This document shows positions 35,668-47,176 of a DNA stretch of 64,000 nt, piece after piece. Source of the DNA: Ciona intestinalis (lineage: Eukaryota > Chordata > Ascidiacea > Phlebobranchia > Cionidae); assembly GCF_000224145.3 (NCBI RefSeq), contig NC_020178.2:1414100-1478099 (forward strand), read 5' to 3'. A model generated the notes under the pieces. The model did not search any database. It was not told where the DNA came from and saw only the letters and a program-made list of their open reading frames with translations. Numbering within the stretch: the stretch's first letter is position 1; the number at the start of each line of letters is the position of its first letter. Position numbers and translations under genes: made by a program.

Positions 35668-38600
35668 AAACTTATTTACGCGAAGGTTTCACAATTTGTG
35701 TGTGTGACGCATAAATTACCTAGTTCCTTTAAACGATACGTCATAATACCTATTGTAAACAACATAAAGAAGCGGAATATTAACAAATGTGTTAGAAAAT
35801 ACTTCCCTCAATGAAATTTAATGAGAGGGTAAACAACGCTTTTATAACTTATTTAATAAGATAGTACTGTGGGGTAAGATGGGACACTTTTGGCGCACAA
35901 TATCTAAATATCCTGACGCTATTTTAGAGTCGTAAGGACACAGTTTTATAATTCGTTGAATGTTTTTTGTTAATACCAAATAGGACAAGAAAAATGATAA
36001 AATGTCCCATCTTACCCCAATCAACTGTATATTTACCGCTTCTAGTTTTTACTAACTTTACGTTTTATCGCAAAAATAATAACCGTTCTAGTGTTTCTAT
36101 ATCTATGTTTTTGGCACGGACCTGCACTTTTAGGCGGAAAATTTACTTTCTGATCGTGTTGTAGTGTTATGTATTGTATAATTTGAACCTGGGTTAAAGT
36201 ACGACATTTAGCATTAATTTGAAAACAAACCGCTTAAAATAGTAGTCACTAATGGATTGTTCATCCGTACATAAAATAATCACCTACAGAGTGACATCAT
36301 ACGTGATAACTCATAAATACACGAGGTGTATGGAATAGAACATCCGTGTTATAACTACTGTCGTTGCCCAACCCTGCGAAGATAAACAGTTACATACGTG
36401 GTAAGCGGGCATGAGGTGTGTGAAACAGAACACCTGTGTTATAACGACTGCCGTTATCCCGAGTATAAATAAGTTACATTAATTGAAACACAGTAATTTG
36501 TAATTGGCTTCAAATTGTATTTAAACTAAATAAAGTTTTTGCAAATTTTATGACAGTTGTAACTTTACGTGTTTTAAATAACGGAAGAATTTTAACAACT
36601 GACTTGATTTATAACCTAATCGTACACAGCCGTGTTCTAACAACCGCCATTAAACGTCGGTTCGTATAAATCCACGACTTGTTCTGTTGTAAAAACATTT
36701 TAGAATAAATTGGTCAATAAATAGGTAAAGGTCGCACATCGATCAACGCGGGGCGGATTATACGACAGACTGCTTGGCATTCAGCTTTACTTTTAAAGCC
36801 AAGCAATCGCCGCCAGGCCAAATGGCTGGTGGCCAGATCCTGTAAAAAAAGTCTGCGGCGAAGATATTTCAAAAATGCCAACTTTCTGCACTGGAGTTGA
36901 TTGGATATATGTGCGCTATAGCCTGCATGAAAAAAAGTAGGGTGGGGGAAATTGGACACCTTTTTATTCTATGTTCTCGTCCTATTTGGTGGTAAACAAA
37001 AAAAACATCCTATTTGGATATTATGTGAAAAAGGTGTCCCGTCTTCCCCCACCCAGCAAAGGAAAAACTCAGTTTATTTGAAATGTTCTCGAATATGCAT
37101 ACGCGAGTTTACCTTTTGTAATCTATAACCTCGCCACTGCAGGGAAATTAAGTCAAAACATGCAAAAGTTTGAACCGAGCAATTTATCATGTTCTAATCC
37201 CGGGTGGTCAGTTTATTTTGACAGCTGGGCGGCTATACTACCGAGTATATAAGTATCCACACTGGTTCAACCGGTATTATCCCGCCAGAGATCGGTCAGA
37301 CGAACTCAGCTCCTCAGGTTTAGGTTAAAACTAAGTGACCCCGGTTTACTTCGTCGAAGCGCTCGCGGCAAAAAATATCTCGTCTGAGAAACGATAATTT
37401 TGTGACGTAGCTGACGTCATGATTACGTGTCTTTATTAATCGCAGGCGCCCCCTTTTTCTGGTTTGGTGGGAAAAAGTTAGCACTGATAAGTGTATATGT
37501 ATAGTCGTTTTATGCGCAGATAGGGTGTAGCATGCTCTAAGAAGATGGTTGAAGATGGTTGCAATTTGGTCACAATAGGTAATTAAATTGCCATACCTTC
37601 ATTTTCGTCTTAACTTCATTTTCGTTGGTTCGTAATCTATAGCTTTTGCCGATAAATTTAGTTTACCTAAATAAGTTTAAATGCATTACGAATTCAGGCC
37701 ATTTAACAAGTGTACTTTAGTATGCCAGTAGCCGTCATATAAGTTTGACTTATATGTCATGTAATCTAGAACGACACTAATCCGGCTACTGTATAATAGT
37801 CGGACATAAGTTTGGTTTACATTAGTTTTACTCTGGTTTAATTGCATAGATCTACGTTATTATTGCTATAAAATAGCTATTCTGGTGGAAACCTTAGTTT
37901 TACAGGAACGTTTTGTCTGCCACACGACAATGCGTTGTGGCCATGGAAGAGCAACGGGGCTGGCTATTTATTTCCATAGCACTAATTAATATGCGCATAT
38001 TGTATAAGTGTATTCCCTATATAGGATATTGCAAAATTAATAAATTAACGTAGCAAAGAGATGGGAATTAACAGTGAAATGACAGTCGTTAAACACGCTA
38101 TAAGGGATAAAACAAATGAAAGAGCATTGGTTAAACTGCGCGTGGATGCGTATAACTGTATGAGACGCAACTCACAATTCGTTGCAAATACTTTTAAATT
38201 GTTTGTATGAAGATACAACAACAGTTGTAAACACTTTTCGTATTTACTTCCATTAGAAAGTGTTGTTCTATCTAAACGCGATATAAATAATCGGAAACGA
38301 TTATAAACATGAAGTCGGGACAATACAACGACCAGGGCAAATTGTCGGGAACGAAATTAGCAATCAACGCTGATTTTTGCAGCGCCGCCTGCGTCTGGCG
38401 CTTTTTGTAATGGAGTTGTTTTGCAGCAGTTTTAGATGTTGCATGCAGTCAAACTTGGGAAAGTTTTAGTCGTCTCTTTAAACTGTTTGTTAGTTTTCTG
38501 CTTTAGTTGGACAAAAAGCCGTTTTTAGTATATAGTTAAATGTTATGCTTTAGCAGTTTAAATCTTTATTTAGCTGGTTTAGCCAGTTAAGCATAGGGAG

Positions 38601-39797
38601 CTTTATCCCTGTTTAACTTTTTAATTGGTGTTCTGCTTTAGACGAAGGTTTTTTGTACTGGAATGTTGTGTAGTAAAGTGGGGGGAGATGGGACACATTT
38701 TCATTCTATTTTCTCGTCCAATTTGGTAATAAACAAAGAAAATTTAAAGATTTATAAATCCTCATGACTCCCATAGACCGTTGTTAACTGTTTAAAACAC
38801 GATCAGGATTCTTGGATAATATGTGCTAAAGGAATTTGTAAGACCAGAGTTTGTGAAACTATATAAGTTAATTTAATAACAAATTATTTATTTAATGACC
38901 ACCTGGTTTAAAGTGTCCCGCAACCAACGAAGCGCCGTTCTGATATAAAGGGAATGCATAGTATTACCCTACCCTTAATATTTATATAGTAGGGTAGGGG
39001 AAGATAGGACACCTTTTGCACATAATGTCTAAATAACCTGATCGTGTTTTAAACAGTCAACACTGGTCTATATTGTAGTCGCGAGGATACGGTTTTATAT
39101 TTCTTCGAATGTTCTTTGTTTACTACCAAATGGGACGAGAAAATAGAATGAAAACGTGTCCCATCTTTCCCCCACCCTACTGTATATATTCAATGGCATT
39201 CTGGGTTTAAAGTGTCTCGCATCTACCGAACGCAGTTCTGGTGAAACTGAAATATTTCTCGATCATTTCAAACGACGATTCGATTTGAAATACAGCCGTG
39301 CACTAATATAGTCGGGTAGGGGAAGATGAGACACCTTTTCATTCTATTTCTCGACCCATTTGGTAGTATACAAAGACAAATCAAAGAATTATAAAACCGT
39401 ATCTTCACGACTCCCATAGACCGTTGTTCATTGTTTAAAACACGATCAGAATATTTGTATATTATGTGTTAAAGGTGATGTTTTGATGTATAATGTTTGC
39501 GTGCATTATATGATGTGTCATATATAGGCTACGTTCTAGGTCATATGTGACACATGTATTTGTTTAGTACATATATGATTAGTTGCTATGGCCTATATAA
39601 AGCATTAGGTCAAGCTTATGAAGTGATATATGACGTTTAAACATGTCAGTATATAGGCAAAACAAAATCGCTTTTAAAAGATAAATCGTATACTAGGTTC
39701 ACATACACCGTGTTAAACTTATTGAATTGGTTTGTTAACAGAGAAGTTAGGGTTACTAAAGGTCACTAAAGGTTACTAAAGGTTACTAAAGTTCACA
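35668..39797. other. Intergenic DNA between the two carbonic anhydrases
   Basis: MITE copies at 35862-36028, 36937-37055 (internal deletion), 38671-38833 (truncated), 38987-39182 and 39307-39475 (truncated). Sense SINE tails lie at 36270-36480. The rest has no supportable gene. Just before the copy 2 start, aaaggttacta is repeated four times (about 39755-39790). Confidence 0.55.
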
Positions 39798-42700
39798 ATG
39801 ATGAAGGTGACGGTTATTGCACTTCTGCTTGTTATCGGTAAGTTGTTACTTTTACACATTTTTTGTCCGGTGTCGGCGTAGTGGTTTAAGCGCGTTCGTG
39901 TACTAGTCAAAGGAATACCAGGTTCGAGGCTCGAGGCTGCTACTTTTGGAAGCATTTGTGTCATTAGGCAAGACACTTTACTGCAACCCAGTGGTCACTC
40001 ATTGGAAGTAAAATAATGACCAACAAAGTTACATATGCGGTAGCTCCTAAGCGGGCACGAGGTGTATGAAACAGAACACCCGTGTTATAATGACCATCAT
40101 TGCCCCGCCACGCTTTCTATAGGTTACATATGTGGTAACTCGTAAGTGGACAGAGGGGGGGGAAATAAAACATTTGTCATGCCTTCGAGAATATATTCAA
40201 GTTAAATCGTGCCCAAATTAAGTTACATACATATAAACGTTAATATTATTACAGACCAAGCCATTGGAGCGACATGGGTGTACAGCCAAGGACCAAAAGG
40301 TGAGAGTATAATGTTTATGTACCTGCATGCCAACGACGCCAAATCGTTGGTAGGAGCCATAATAATAAAAAATAACTATATAATAGGGTGGGGGAAGATG
40401 GGACACCTTTAACACATAACATCCAAATACACTGATCGCGTTTTAAACAATTAACAACGGTCCATGATAGTCGTGAGGATACGGTTTCATAATTCTTTGA
40501 ATGTTATTTGCTTACTATACCAAATGGCATTAGAAAAAAGATAGGTGTCCCATCTCTCCCCCACCCTACTATACAATTATACGTAATTTTTTTCTGTATA
40601 CAGAATGTTGATGCTCATATTGCCCCATGTCTTTCACCCTACCAACTCAGATTTCGTAAAATCAATTTATTTCAGGACCCTTCCCTCCCATCCTACTTTA
40701 TTTCAACTGCCAACGTATTATTACGTCATTCGTGACGCCATCATTACGTCACATACTTCAAATATTTAATTTCATTTCAGGGCCTTCCAATTGGCTGAAT
40801 TCCTACGCCGCTTGCGGCACAAGAGCGCAATCACCAATCAGCATCGAGCATGAAAATTCGGTAGCCAATAAGAACCTTGGAACGTTTGATCGGTCCGTGT
40901 TTACGTCACTTCCTGCCTCGATGGAGTTGGTTAATAATGGACATGCATGTAAGTTGACCTCATGCTCACTGTCTGCACACCATACAGTTGTGACTATACA
41001 CACATGGTGTATTTATTGTATTTTTACAATTCATTTAGTTATTTATGTACTTCATGCTCACTGTTGAGTTATAACATGGGTGTCTTCTTATACACCAAAC
41101 ACACATGGTGTATTCACACACCTTATGCTCATTGTCGAGTTATAACATGGGTGTCTTCTTATACACAAGACACACATGGTGTATTCATACACTTCATGCT
41201 CACTGTCAAGTTATAACATGGGTGTCTTCTTATACACCAGACACATATGGTGTATTCATACACCTCATGCTCAGTGTCAAGTTGTAACATGAGTGTCTTC
41301 TTATACACCATACACTTTTGCCCATGTTTTGTCCATACATTGGCCGAAACATGGACAAAACTGACCAAAGCATGAGCGAAACGTGCATTTAAAATGAAAT
41401 AGATGTGACATAGCTAATAACATACCTTATCCATATAGTGCAAGTCAACATGGACGGATCTTACACAATATCTGATCGAAGTGTGCTCCCCAATGATTAT
41501 AAGGTTTGCTATTTTTATGTTTCTAAATTAATACTTAAGTTCATACAACTCAATAGTGACTGGGTTGAAGCAATTACCATAAACTGTTTTGTCCAAAGAA
41601 ACATATACGCCCACAATGGTAGCAGCGTCGAGCCGCGTACCAATATCCTCCCGCGAGCAATCTTTACCACTGTGCCACCCGCCGGACATTTTAATTCTAT
41701 CTTCCCCCACTCTACTATATTAATTTCACACAAAATATAAATGCCAAAATTTCTATTCAACTTATAACACGTCTTGCAGAAATATCTCATGTACTCGCTT
41801 TACGTTACAGGCTGTTCAGTTCCATCTTCACTGGGCTGCTGCCAACAAGAGCGAAGGTTCTGAGCATTGGCTTAACGGCAAGCAATACTTCGCAGAGTTA
41901 CATGTTGTTCATTATAATACTAAGTATGCTAGCATTGGGGAAGCGGTAAATAAGCCAGATGGCCTCGCAGTACTTGGTGTCTTTGTTGATGTAAGTATTT
42001 TACAGCATCTAACATCTGAGTTATGAGTTCAAGGCTCGTCGCTGCTACCTTTGTGGGCGTTGGGCAGGACGATAATTGCGGCCCGCGGTGTATAAAACAG
42101 CAGAACACCTGTGTTATAACGACTGTCATTGCCCTGCCATGCGAGGATAAATAAGTTACATACATTTATTCAACACACATTTGTGTGTAGGTAACACTTT
42201 TTTCGAAGTAGTTTCAATCTTCGCATGGCGGGGCAACGACAGTCGTTATAACAGAAGTGTTACATACACCTAATGCCCACTTACGAGTTACTATGCATGT
42301 AACTTATTTATTCTCGCATGACGTGGTAATGATAGTCGTTATAGCACGGGTGTTCTGTTTCATACACTCCGTGTTCGCTTACGAGTTACCACGAGTGTAA
42401 CTGTGTGAGTCCGTTTATGACGTACCGATGGCTTTGCAACCGATCCCTTTATAATGTTATAACCGAAGCCTATTTGTTTAAAATTCCAGATCAATGACGA
42501 AACAAACGAGCATTTTAATCTTTTGCTAAACCCGATCAACCGTGTCCAAATACCAAACCAGGAAATGACGTATACATCAAAGTTTTCCGTCGCAAACTTC
42601 TTGCCAACAGACTTGTCAGAATATTACAGATACAGGTGAGAAAGAAACAGCTTTACTATAAATTGCGAGGCCAAAAAAATTCAACGCATTAGCATATTTA

Positions 42701-44008
42701 TGTGGCCCCTTGTAATAATAATAAATGTGTTTGCTATATAGGGCACTGGGCACCGATAACGAACGGGTAAAGTCACTAATGCATTTTTGTCTTTTTTAAA
42801 ACGTTTTTTTTTAATTTTTTAAAACGTTCCCATTTTCGTTCCGAGAAACGAAATTTCGTTCCGAAATGACGAATATTGTTTCGAAAACGAAATTTTGTTC
42901 CGAGATTTGCGCTTTCGAAACAATTTGTACAAACTTTTTGTTCCCATTTTTTTTTCTCAAATCGTTATTTGGTTTAAGTACATTCAAGTATTCTATTTTA
43001 TTCTGTGTCTGCGAGTACCATCTGCATAGCATGCCATAGGGCATGAGATGTGATACTGTTTTCCATTACCCCTCAACCCCGTTTATTTATATGATATCAT
43101 AAATTGCCATATCCGTATTCGTAAAGCTGCAAAATCAATTACAATGCATTTACCTCAACGCCCAGTGAGTTATATGACGTCAGTATTTACGTCATCAAAC
43201 CTTTGACGTCATCGCTGCAAAATGTGTTCTGTTTACCTCAATGACCTAACCAGCTGCCAGTAGTTTGCCCGGAGCCTGTTAAAGCTTCGCTGTTTACATG
43301 TACGTGCCAAACGTTGATTGATGAACATTTCATTTACAGGGGATCGCTCACCACTCCGCCATGCTTCGACTCCGTTGTTTGGACTGTATTTAAAGAGCCC
43401 ATCCACATGTCACGTGACCAGGTGGGTGGTTTGGTGTTACAGGAATGAATAAATGAATGAATTCCTCGCATGGCCGGGAAACAACAGTCGTTATCACACG
43501 GGTTTAACACCTCGTGCCAGCTTAAGAGTTACCGCGTATGTAGCCTATTCATCCTTGTATGGCGGGGCAAAGTCAGTCGTTATTACACGGGTGTTCTGTT
43601 TTCTACTTACGAGTTTTATAACTCCTTCATGGTCGCATGGCGGGCAATGGTAAGCATTGGAATATGGCGTAAGTGCCTCGGTACTGCCATCTCCTGTCTT
43701 GATACGTAAGTAAGTTTAGAGTCACAAATTATGGTATTTATTTATGAAAATTAGGCCAAACGTATGTCTACCCTATCTTTAATATTGTATTAGCATTTTG
43801 TTTAAATTTTTAGGCACGAGTTTTACAAACAAGTCTTTATGACGGCATAAACAGCACAGCCAAGGTCGGGGGTAACTTCCGTTTGCCTCAGCCAATCAAC
43901 GGGCGAGAAGTTTCACGCCCCTATAAATCAGGGGCGAACCCGATTCCGTTACCAATTTTCCTTCAAATTACAGCAATGCTTGCAGTCGTTAAAACTTTGT
44001 ATTTTTAA
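39798..44008 (+). CDS. Extracellular alpha carbonic anhydrase (CA4-like), copy 2, complete
   Basis: The exons 39798-39837, 40255-40299, 40781-40948, 41439-41503, 41811-41990, 42490-42635, 43340-43421 and 43814-44008 give 306 aa. MMKVTVIALLLVI starts a signal peptide, with cleavage likely near residue 19. The zinc ligands are His111 and His113 in FHLHW and His137 in ELHVVH. The proton-shuttle histidine is in NNGHA (about 83), the Thr199 equivalent in GSLTTPPC (about 220), and the QSPIS motif is at about 45-49. Cys40 and Cys223 match the disulfide of extracellular isoforms. The C-terminus is hydrophobic after KSGANP, consistent with a GPI signal, although one lysine in the last seven residues makes anchoring less certain. 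All catalytic residues are present, so it should be active. It is the tandem paralogue of 33075-35667. The gene sits in MITE- and SINE-rich DNA, with a MITE (40381-40571) in its second intron. Confidence 0.93.
39872..40150 (+). mobile_element. Composite SINE with tRNA-like head, sense
   Basis: The Pol III A-box-like gtagtggtttaagcgcgttc and B-box-like ggttcgaggctcg lie 25 bases apart. The body follows (attaggcaagacactt, acccagtggtcactcattgg), then the 3' domain (gggcacgaggtgtatgaaac, acccgtgttataatgacc). It lies in the first intron of carbonic anhydrase copy 2. The family resembles the ascidian composite SINE known as Cics-1, named from memory only. Confidence 0.75.
40381..40571 (-). mobile_element. 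GGGACACC-type MITE, intronic
   Basis: A complete copy in carbonic anhydrase intron 2, between taatagggtgggggaagatg and tctcccccaccctactatac, with TA at both flanks. Confidence 0.85.
40945..41325 (-). repeat. 71-bp minisatellite, array 3
   Basis: About four and a half units (gttataacatgggtgtcttc, ttatacaccagacacata, tattcatacacctcatgctc). The array starts within a few bases of the donor of the exon ending at 40948. Confidence 0.88.
41560..41720 (-). mobile_element. SINE head fragment joined to MITE end
   Basis: Antisense SINE core and head (gtgactgggttgaagcaatt, cgcccacaatggtagcagcg, tcgagccg) run into a MITE terminus (attctatcttcccccactct) with no spacer. It is a nested or deletion-joined remnant in the carbonic anhydrase intron before the exon at 41811. 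Confidence 0.6.
42055..42420. repeat. Sense and antisense SINE tails
   Basis: A sense tail at 42060-42170 is followed by two antisense tails at 42215-42420 (cgcatggcggggcaacgaca, tgttctgtttcatacactcc). Together they form an imperfect inverted repeat in the intron before the exon at 42490. Confidence 0.7.
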
Positions 44009-45285
44009 CTTTTTGAAATCCTATTGCTAACCTAACCCTTTTAATCCATGTACACGTTTTACTCGGGTGTTCTGTGATTCTTTTCTGTTCTCTAAATAGC
44101 AGGTTGGGGAAGATGGGACGCTTTTAGCACATAATATCCAAACATCCGGATCGTGTTTTAAACATTTAACAACGGTCTATGGGTGTTGTGAGGATACAGT
44201 TTTATAACTCTTTTTATTTTCTTTGTTTACCACCAAATCTGACAATAAAATTGAATGATAAAGTGTCCCATCTCCCCCCACCCTACTTTAACAATCATTT
44301 CTATTTTTAACGATTATAATTGCATTACCTCAAACTAATTCCACGTTTAAATATGACTTATTTTTTAGAGATACTATTTGTATTTTGCGATGATATTATT
44401 TGATGATGACGCAATTGATGTTGAATTTCATCGAGCGAAGTACGAATACGCTTAAAAATAAACAAATATTGCAATTTAAACGAGATTAATACCGGGTATA
44501 TTAAAATGCCCGCCGAATAAGTGGGATATATAACTTCCAACTGAGCTACTTAACGTCACATGCGAAGCTGCTCAGTGAGAAGAAGGGTTGGTCCACAAGG
44601 TTTGTGAAAAACAAGGTGTGGCAGGTTCAAGGCCCGCTGTGAGCCCAACGTCATCATAATTATTCAGCCACGTAATGTCACGTCGAACAGACCCATGTAG
44701 CAGGAGAAGCTCTGGGTTTATCATGTTGGTCTGTCGATTTTCCTTCAAACAAAAATGTAAACTTCAATTAAACGTCGTCTTGTTAAAAGCACCAGACAGC
44801 CTTTTTCGATGGGATATGTGTATAACTTTTTATATAGTAGGGTGGGGGAAGATAGGACACCTTTTCGTTTAGTTTTCTCTTTCCATTTGGTAGTAAGCAA
44901 AGAACATTCAATGAATTATAAAACCGTATCCTCACGACTTCCACGGACCGTTGTTAATTGTTTAAAACACGATCGGGCTATTTGGATATTATGTATTAAA
45001 GGTGTCCCATCTTCCCCCACCCTACTATACAAATCAAGGAAAACAAAGTTTGTTTCTTTCCGCTCCAACTTCGTTTTTTCCCGGGGAGGAGTGAGAGAAG
45101 TTTGGAGGAATGATGAGAGCAGCGTGAAGGTCGTAGCTTCGTCATTCGTTGTTAGTCTCGCTGGTGGAAGGAGTGCTTAGTTCGCTCTGCTATGTTCGCA
45201 ACTGGAGGTTTCATTGTGTTTTACATTCAAAGTAATATTTCGCAGACAGACGAGCGAAGACGGTTAGTTCAATTAGTGCGAGTCC
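44009..45285. other. Intergenic DNA after carbonic anhydrase copy 2
   Basis: A MITE lies at 44097-44288 and the reference copy at 44835-45028. Between them, 44340-44830 is unassigned. The stretch 45050-45285 is GA-rich on the plus strand (cggggaggagtgagagaagt) and unassigned. No gene is supported. Confidence 0.5.
44835..45028 (+). mobile_element. GGGACACC-type MITE, reference copy
   Basis: A 194-bp element with near-perfect 25-bp terminal inverted repeats: agtagggtgggggaagatag at the left and its complement tcttcccccaccctact at the right. TATA-like flanks fit a TA target. The interior reads aagaacattcaatgaattat, aaaaccgtatcctcacgact, cgttgttaattgtttaaaac and tatttggatattatgtatta. It has no coding capacity, so it would need a transposase in trans. 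At least twenty copies of the family occur in this window, most densely from 24.5 to 45 kb. Confidence 0.88.
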
Positions 45286-45289
45286 GCTT

Positions 45290-45600
45290 TATCATAGTGG
45301 ACATAATGGACTGAATATTGTGGACATACCGGACATAGCGGACATTAGCAAACATAGTAGATATAGTGGACATAGTAGATATAGTGGACATACCGAACAT
45401 AGTGAACATAGCGGACATAGCGAACATAGCGAACATAGTAGATATAGTGGACATAGCGGACATAGCGGACATAGTAGATATAGCGGACATAGCGAACATA
45501 GCGAACATAGTAGATATAGTGGACATAGCGGACATAGCGGACATAGTAGATATAGTGGACATAGCGGACATAGCGGACATAGCGGACATGCACTAATGAA
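45290..45600. repeat. 9-bp minisatellite (ggacatagy)
   Basis: About 34 copies of a 9-base unit, ggacatagc or variants (gaacatagc, gatatagt). Because nine is a multiple of three and no unit contains a stop, most frames stay open on both strands. Higher-order units of 54-63 bp are visible from the spacing of gtagatatag. I do not regard it as coding. Confidence 0.92.
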
Positions 45601-47176
45601 AGGGACCCGAGCGAAGACACACAGATGGTAAAGGCTGTTAACGTTTTTGTCACTGGTTGTCACATGACGGCTAGAATATATTGTCGTACTTCCAAGCCAG
45701 TCTAACTACGGTTTAATAATTCTTTGAACCTTCAGTGCTTACTACCAAATGGGACAAGAGAATAGAATAAAAAGTGTCCCATCTCGCCCCACCCTACCAT
45801 ACGTTGAATTAGTTCAACTGTCATTAAATTTAAAGGATTTCCACACATAGGGTAAAGAACATTTCCTTTATACGCAATGTACACCTGCCGCATGTGTTCA
45901 ACATTGTCATTGGAGTAACTTAAATGAATGAAACTTACTTTATCCTCGCGTGGCCGGAAAACGACAGTCGTTATAACACGGGTGTTTATACACGAGTTAC
46001 CATGTATGTTACTTTGTGGGTGTTTGTTTTTTTAGGATTTGCTTTATACATGGCTGATAACTTGGACAACCAGTTAGTGACCACTGGGTTGGAGAAATTG
46101 CAGTTAAGTGTCTTGCCCATGGACACATAAGCCCATAATAGTAACAGCGAATTTAGATAAACCTCACTTTAATGCATTGCTGAAATAATTTACTTTGGTA
46201 CTATATCATTCTATGTAAGATACAGTAGGTTAAATAATCTATGTATGTAGTATGTGTAGACTACAAAGGCATTAATATATGACAAAGTTCTCATGTCTAA
46301 TTTGTGGCTTTTGCCAATTGCCACTGCGAATTTCGAAGGGTAAAAGTTATTTTATTACATTGAAAAGTTGAAACACAAATCATCCAAGGTTTGGCATTTG
46401 CAATAAAACTGCGAAAAATTGTCAGCAATTAAATAGAAATGTAAGGTTTAGAAAATGTTGACATCGTTAAAAGCACCAATTTAAATAAAGTAATTTTTTC
46501 CATTTAAAAGCTGTTATTAGAGAATTGGAACTTCAGCTGTTCAATAAAAATGGGTGAGCATATGTTTATATATTTTTGCTAAAATTAAAGCTATAATAGC
46601 ATAGATAGAATATGTTTTACATATCTAAAATCTATCAGCGAAAAATCAGTTTTAAATGAAACGGAAATTGAATAATTGCAGCTGCAGGAAAAAGTAAAAG
46701 GTATTTTTAGTAGAATTACTTTTAAAATATAATATATTTTAACATATTTGTAACTTTTGCATTTAGTAGTGAAGAAAATTATTTAAAATACACTCCATAA
46801 ATTGAACCTAGGTGGCGTTTGGTATTACATTCTATTCTATATGGGTGAGGTCCTACAGTGAGGCATGCCATGGGACCTGGATTTAAGCCAGAGTTGACCC
46901 ATTACCCCAACAGCGTATATGCACATTCTATTCTATATGGGTGAGGTTATACAGTGAGGCACGTCATGGAAACTGGGATTTAGAACCCCATTAGTACCCC
47001 TACAAGCTACAACAACAAGATTGCGTGATCTACTACAATGCAACTAGTTAGTAGCTAGTGTCATTTATTCTGCATAGATAGTTCAATTCTTAACTCAGTT
47101 CAAGACTTGAAAGCTTAATTTTCAATCGAAAAAAAAATCGAAATTAATCTTAATTAAAAACCCCTCGTATTTGAAG
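45601..47176. other. Intergenic DNA 3' of the RNF34-like gene
   Basis: A MITE half lies at 45713-45800, an antisense SINE with core at 45925-46150, and two copies of the 93-bp dispersed repeat at 46815-46990. The rest is AT-rich and unassigned. The 3' UTR of the minus-strand ligase gene must begin at 47176, but no canonical AATAAA is obvious close by. Confidence 0.5.

Noticed and set aside
45269-45663. Open frames such as MSAMSAMSTIS and YSGHSGHS
   Set aside because: Low-complexity translation of a 9-bp repeat on both strands, with no domain, splice context or promoter.
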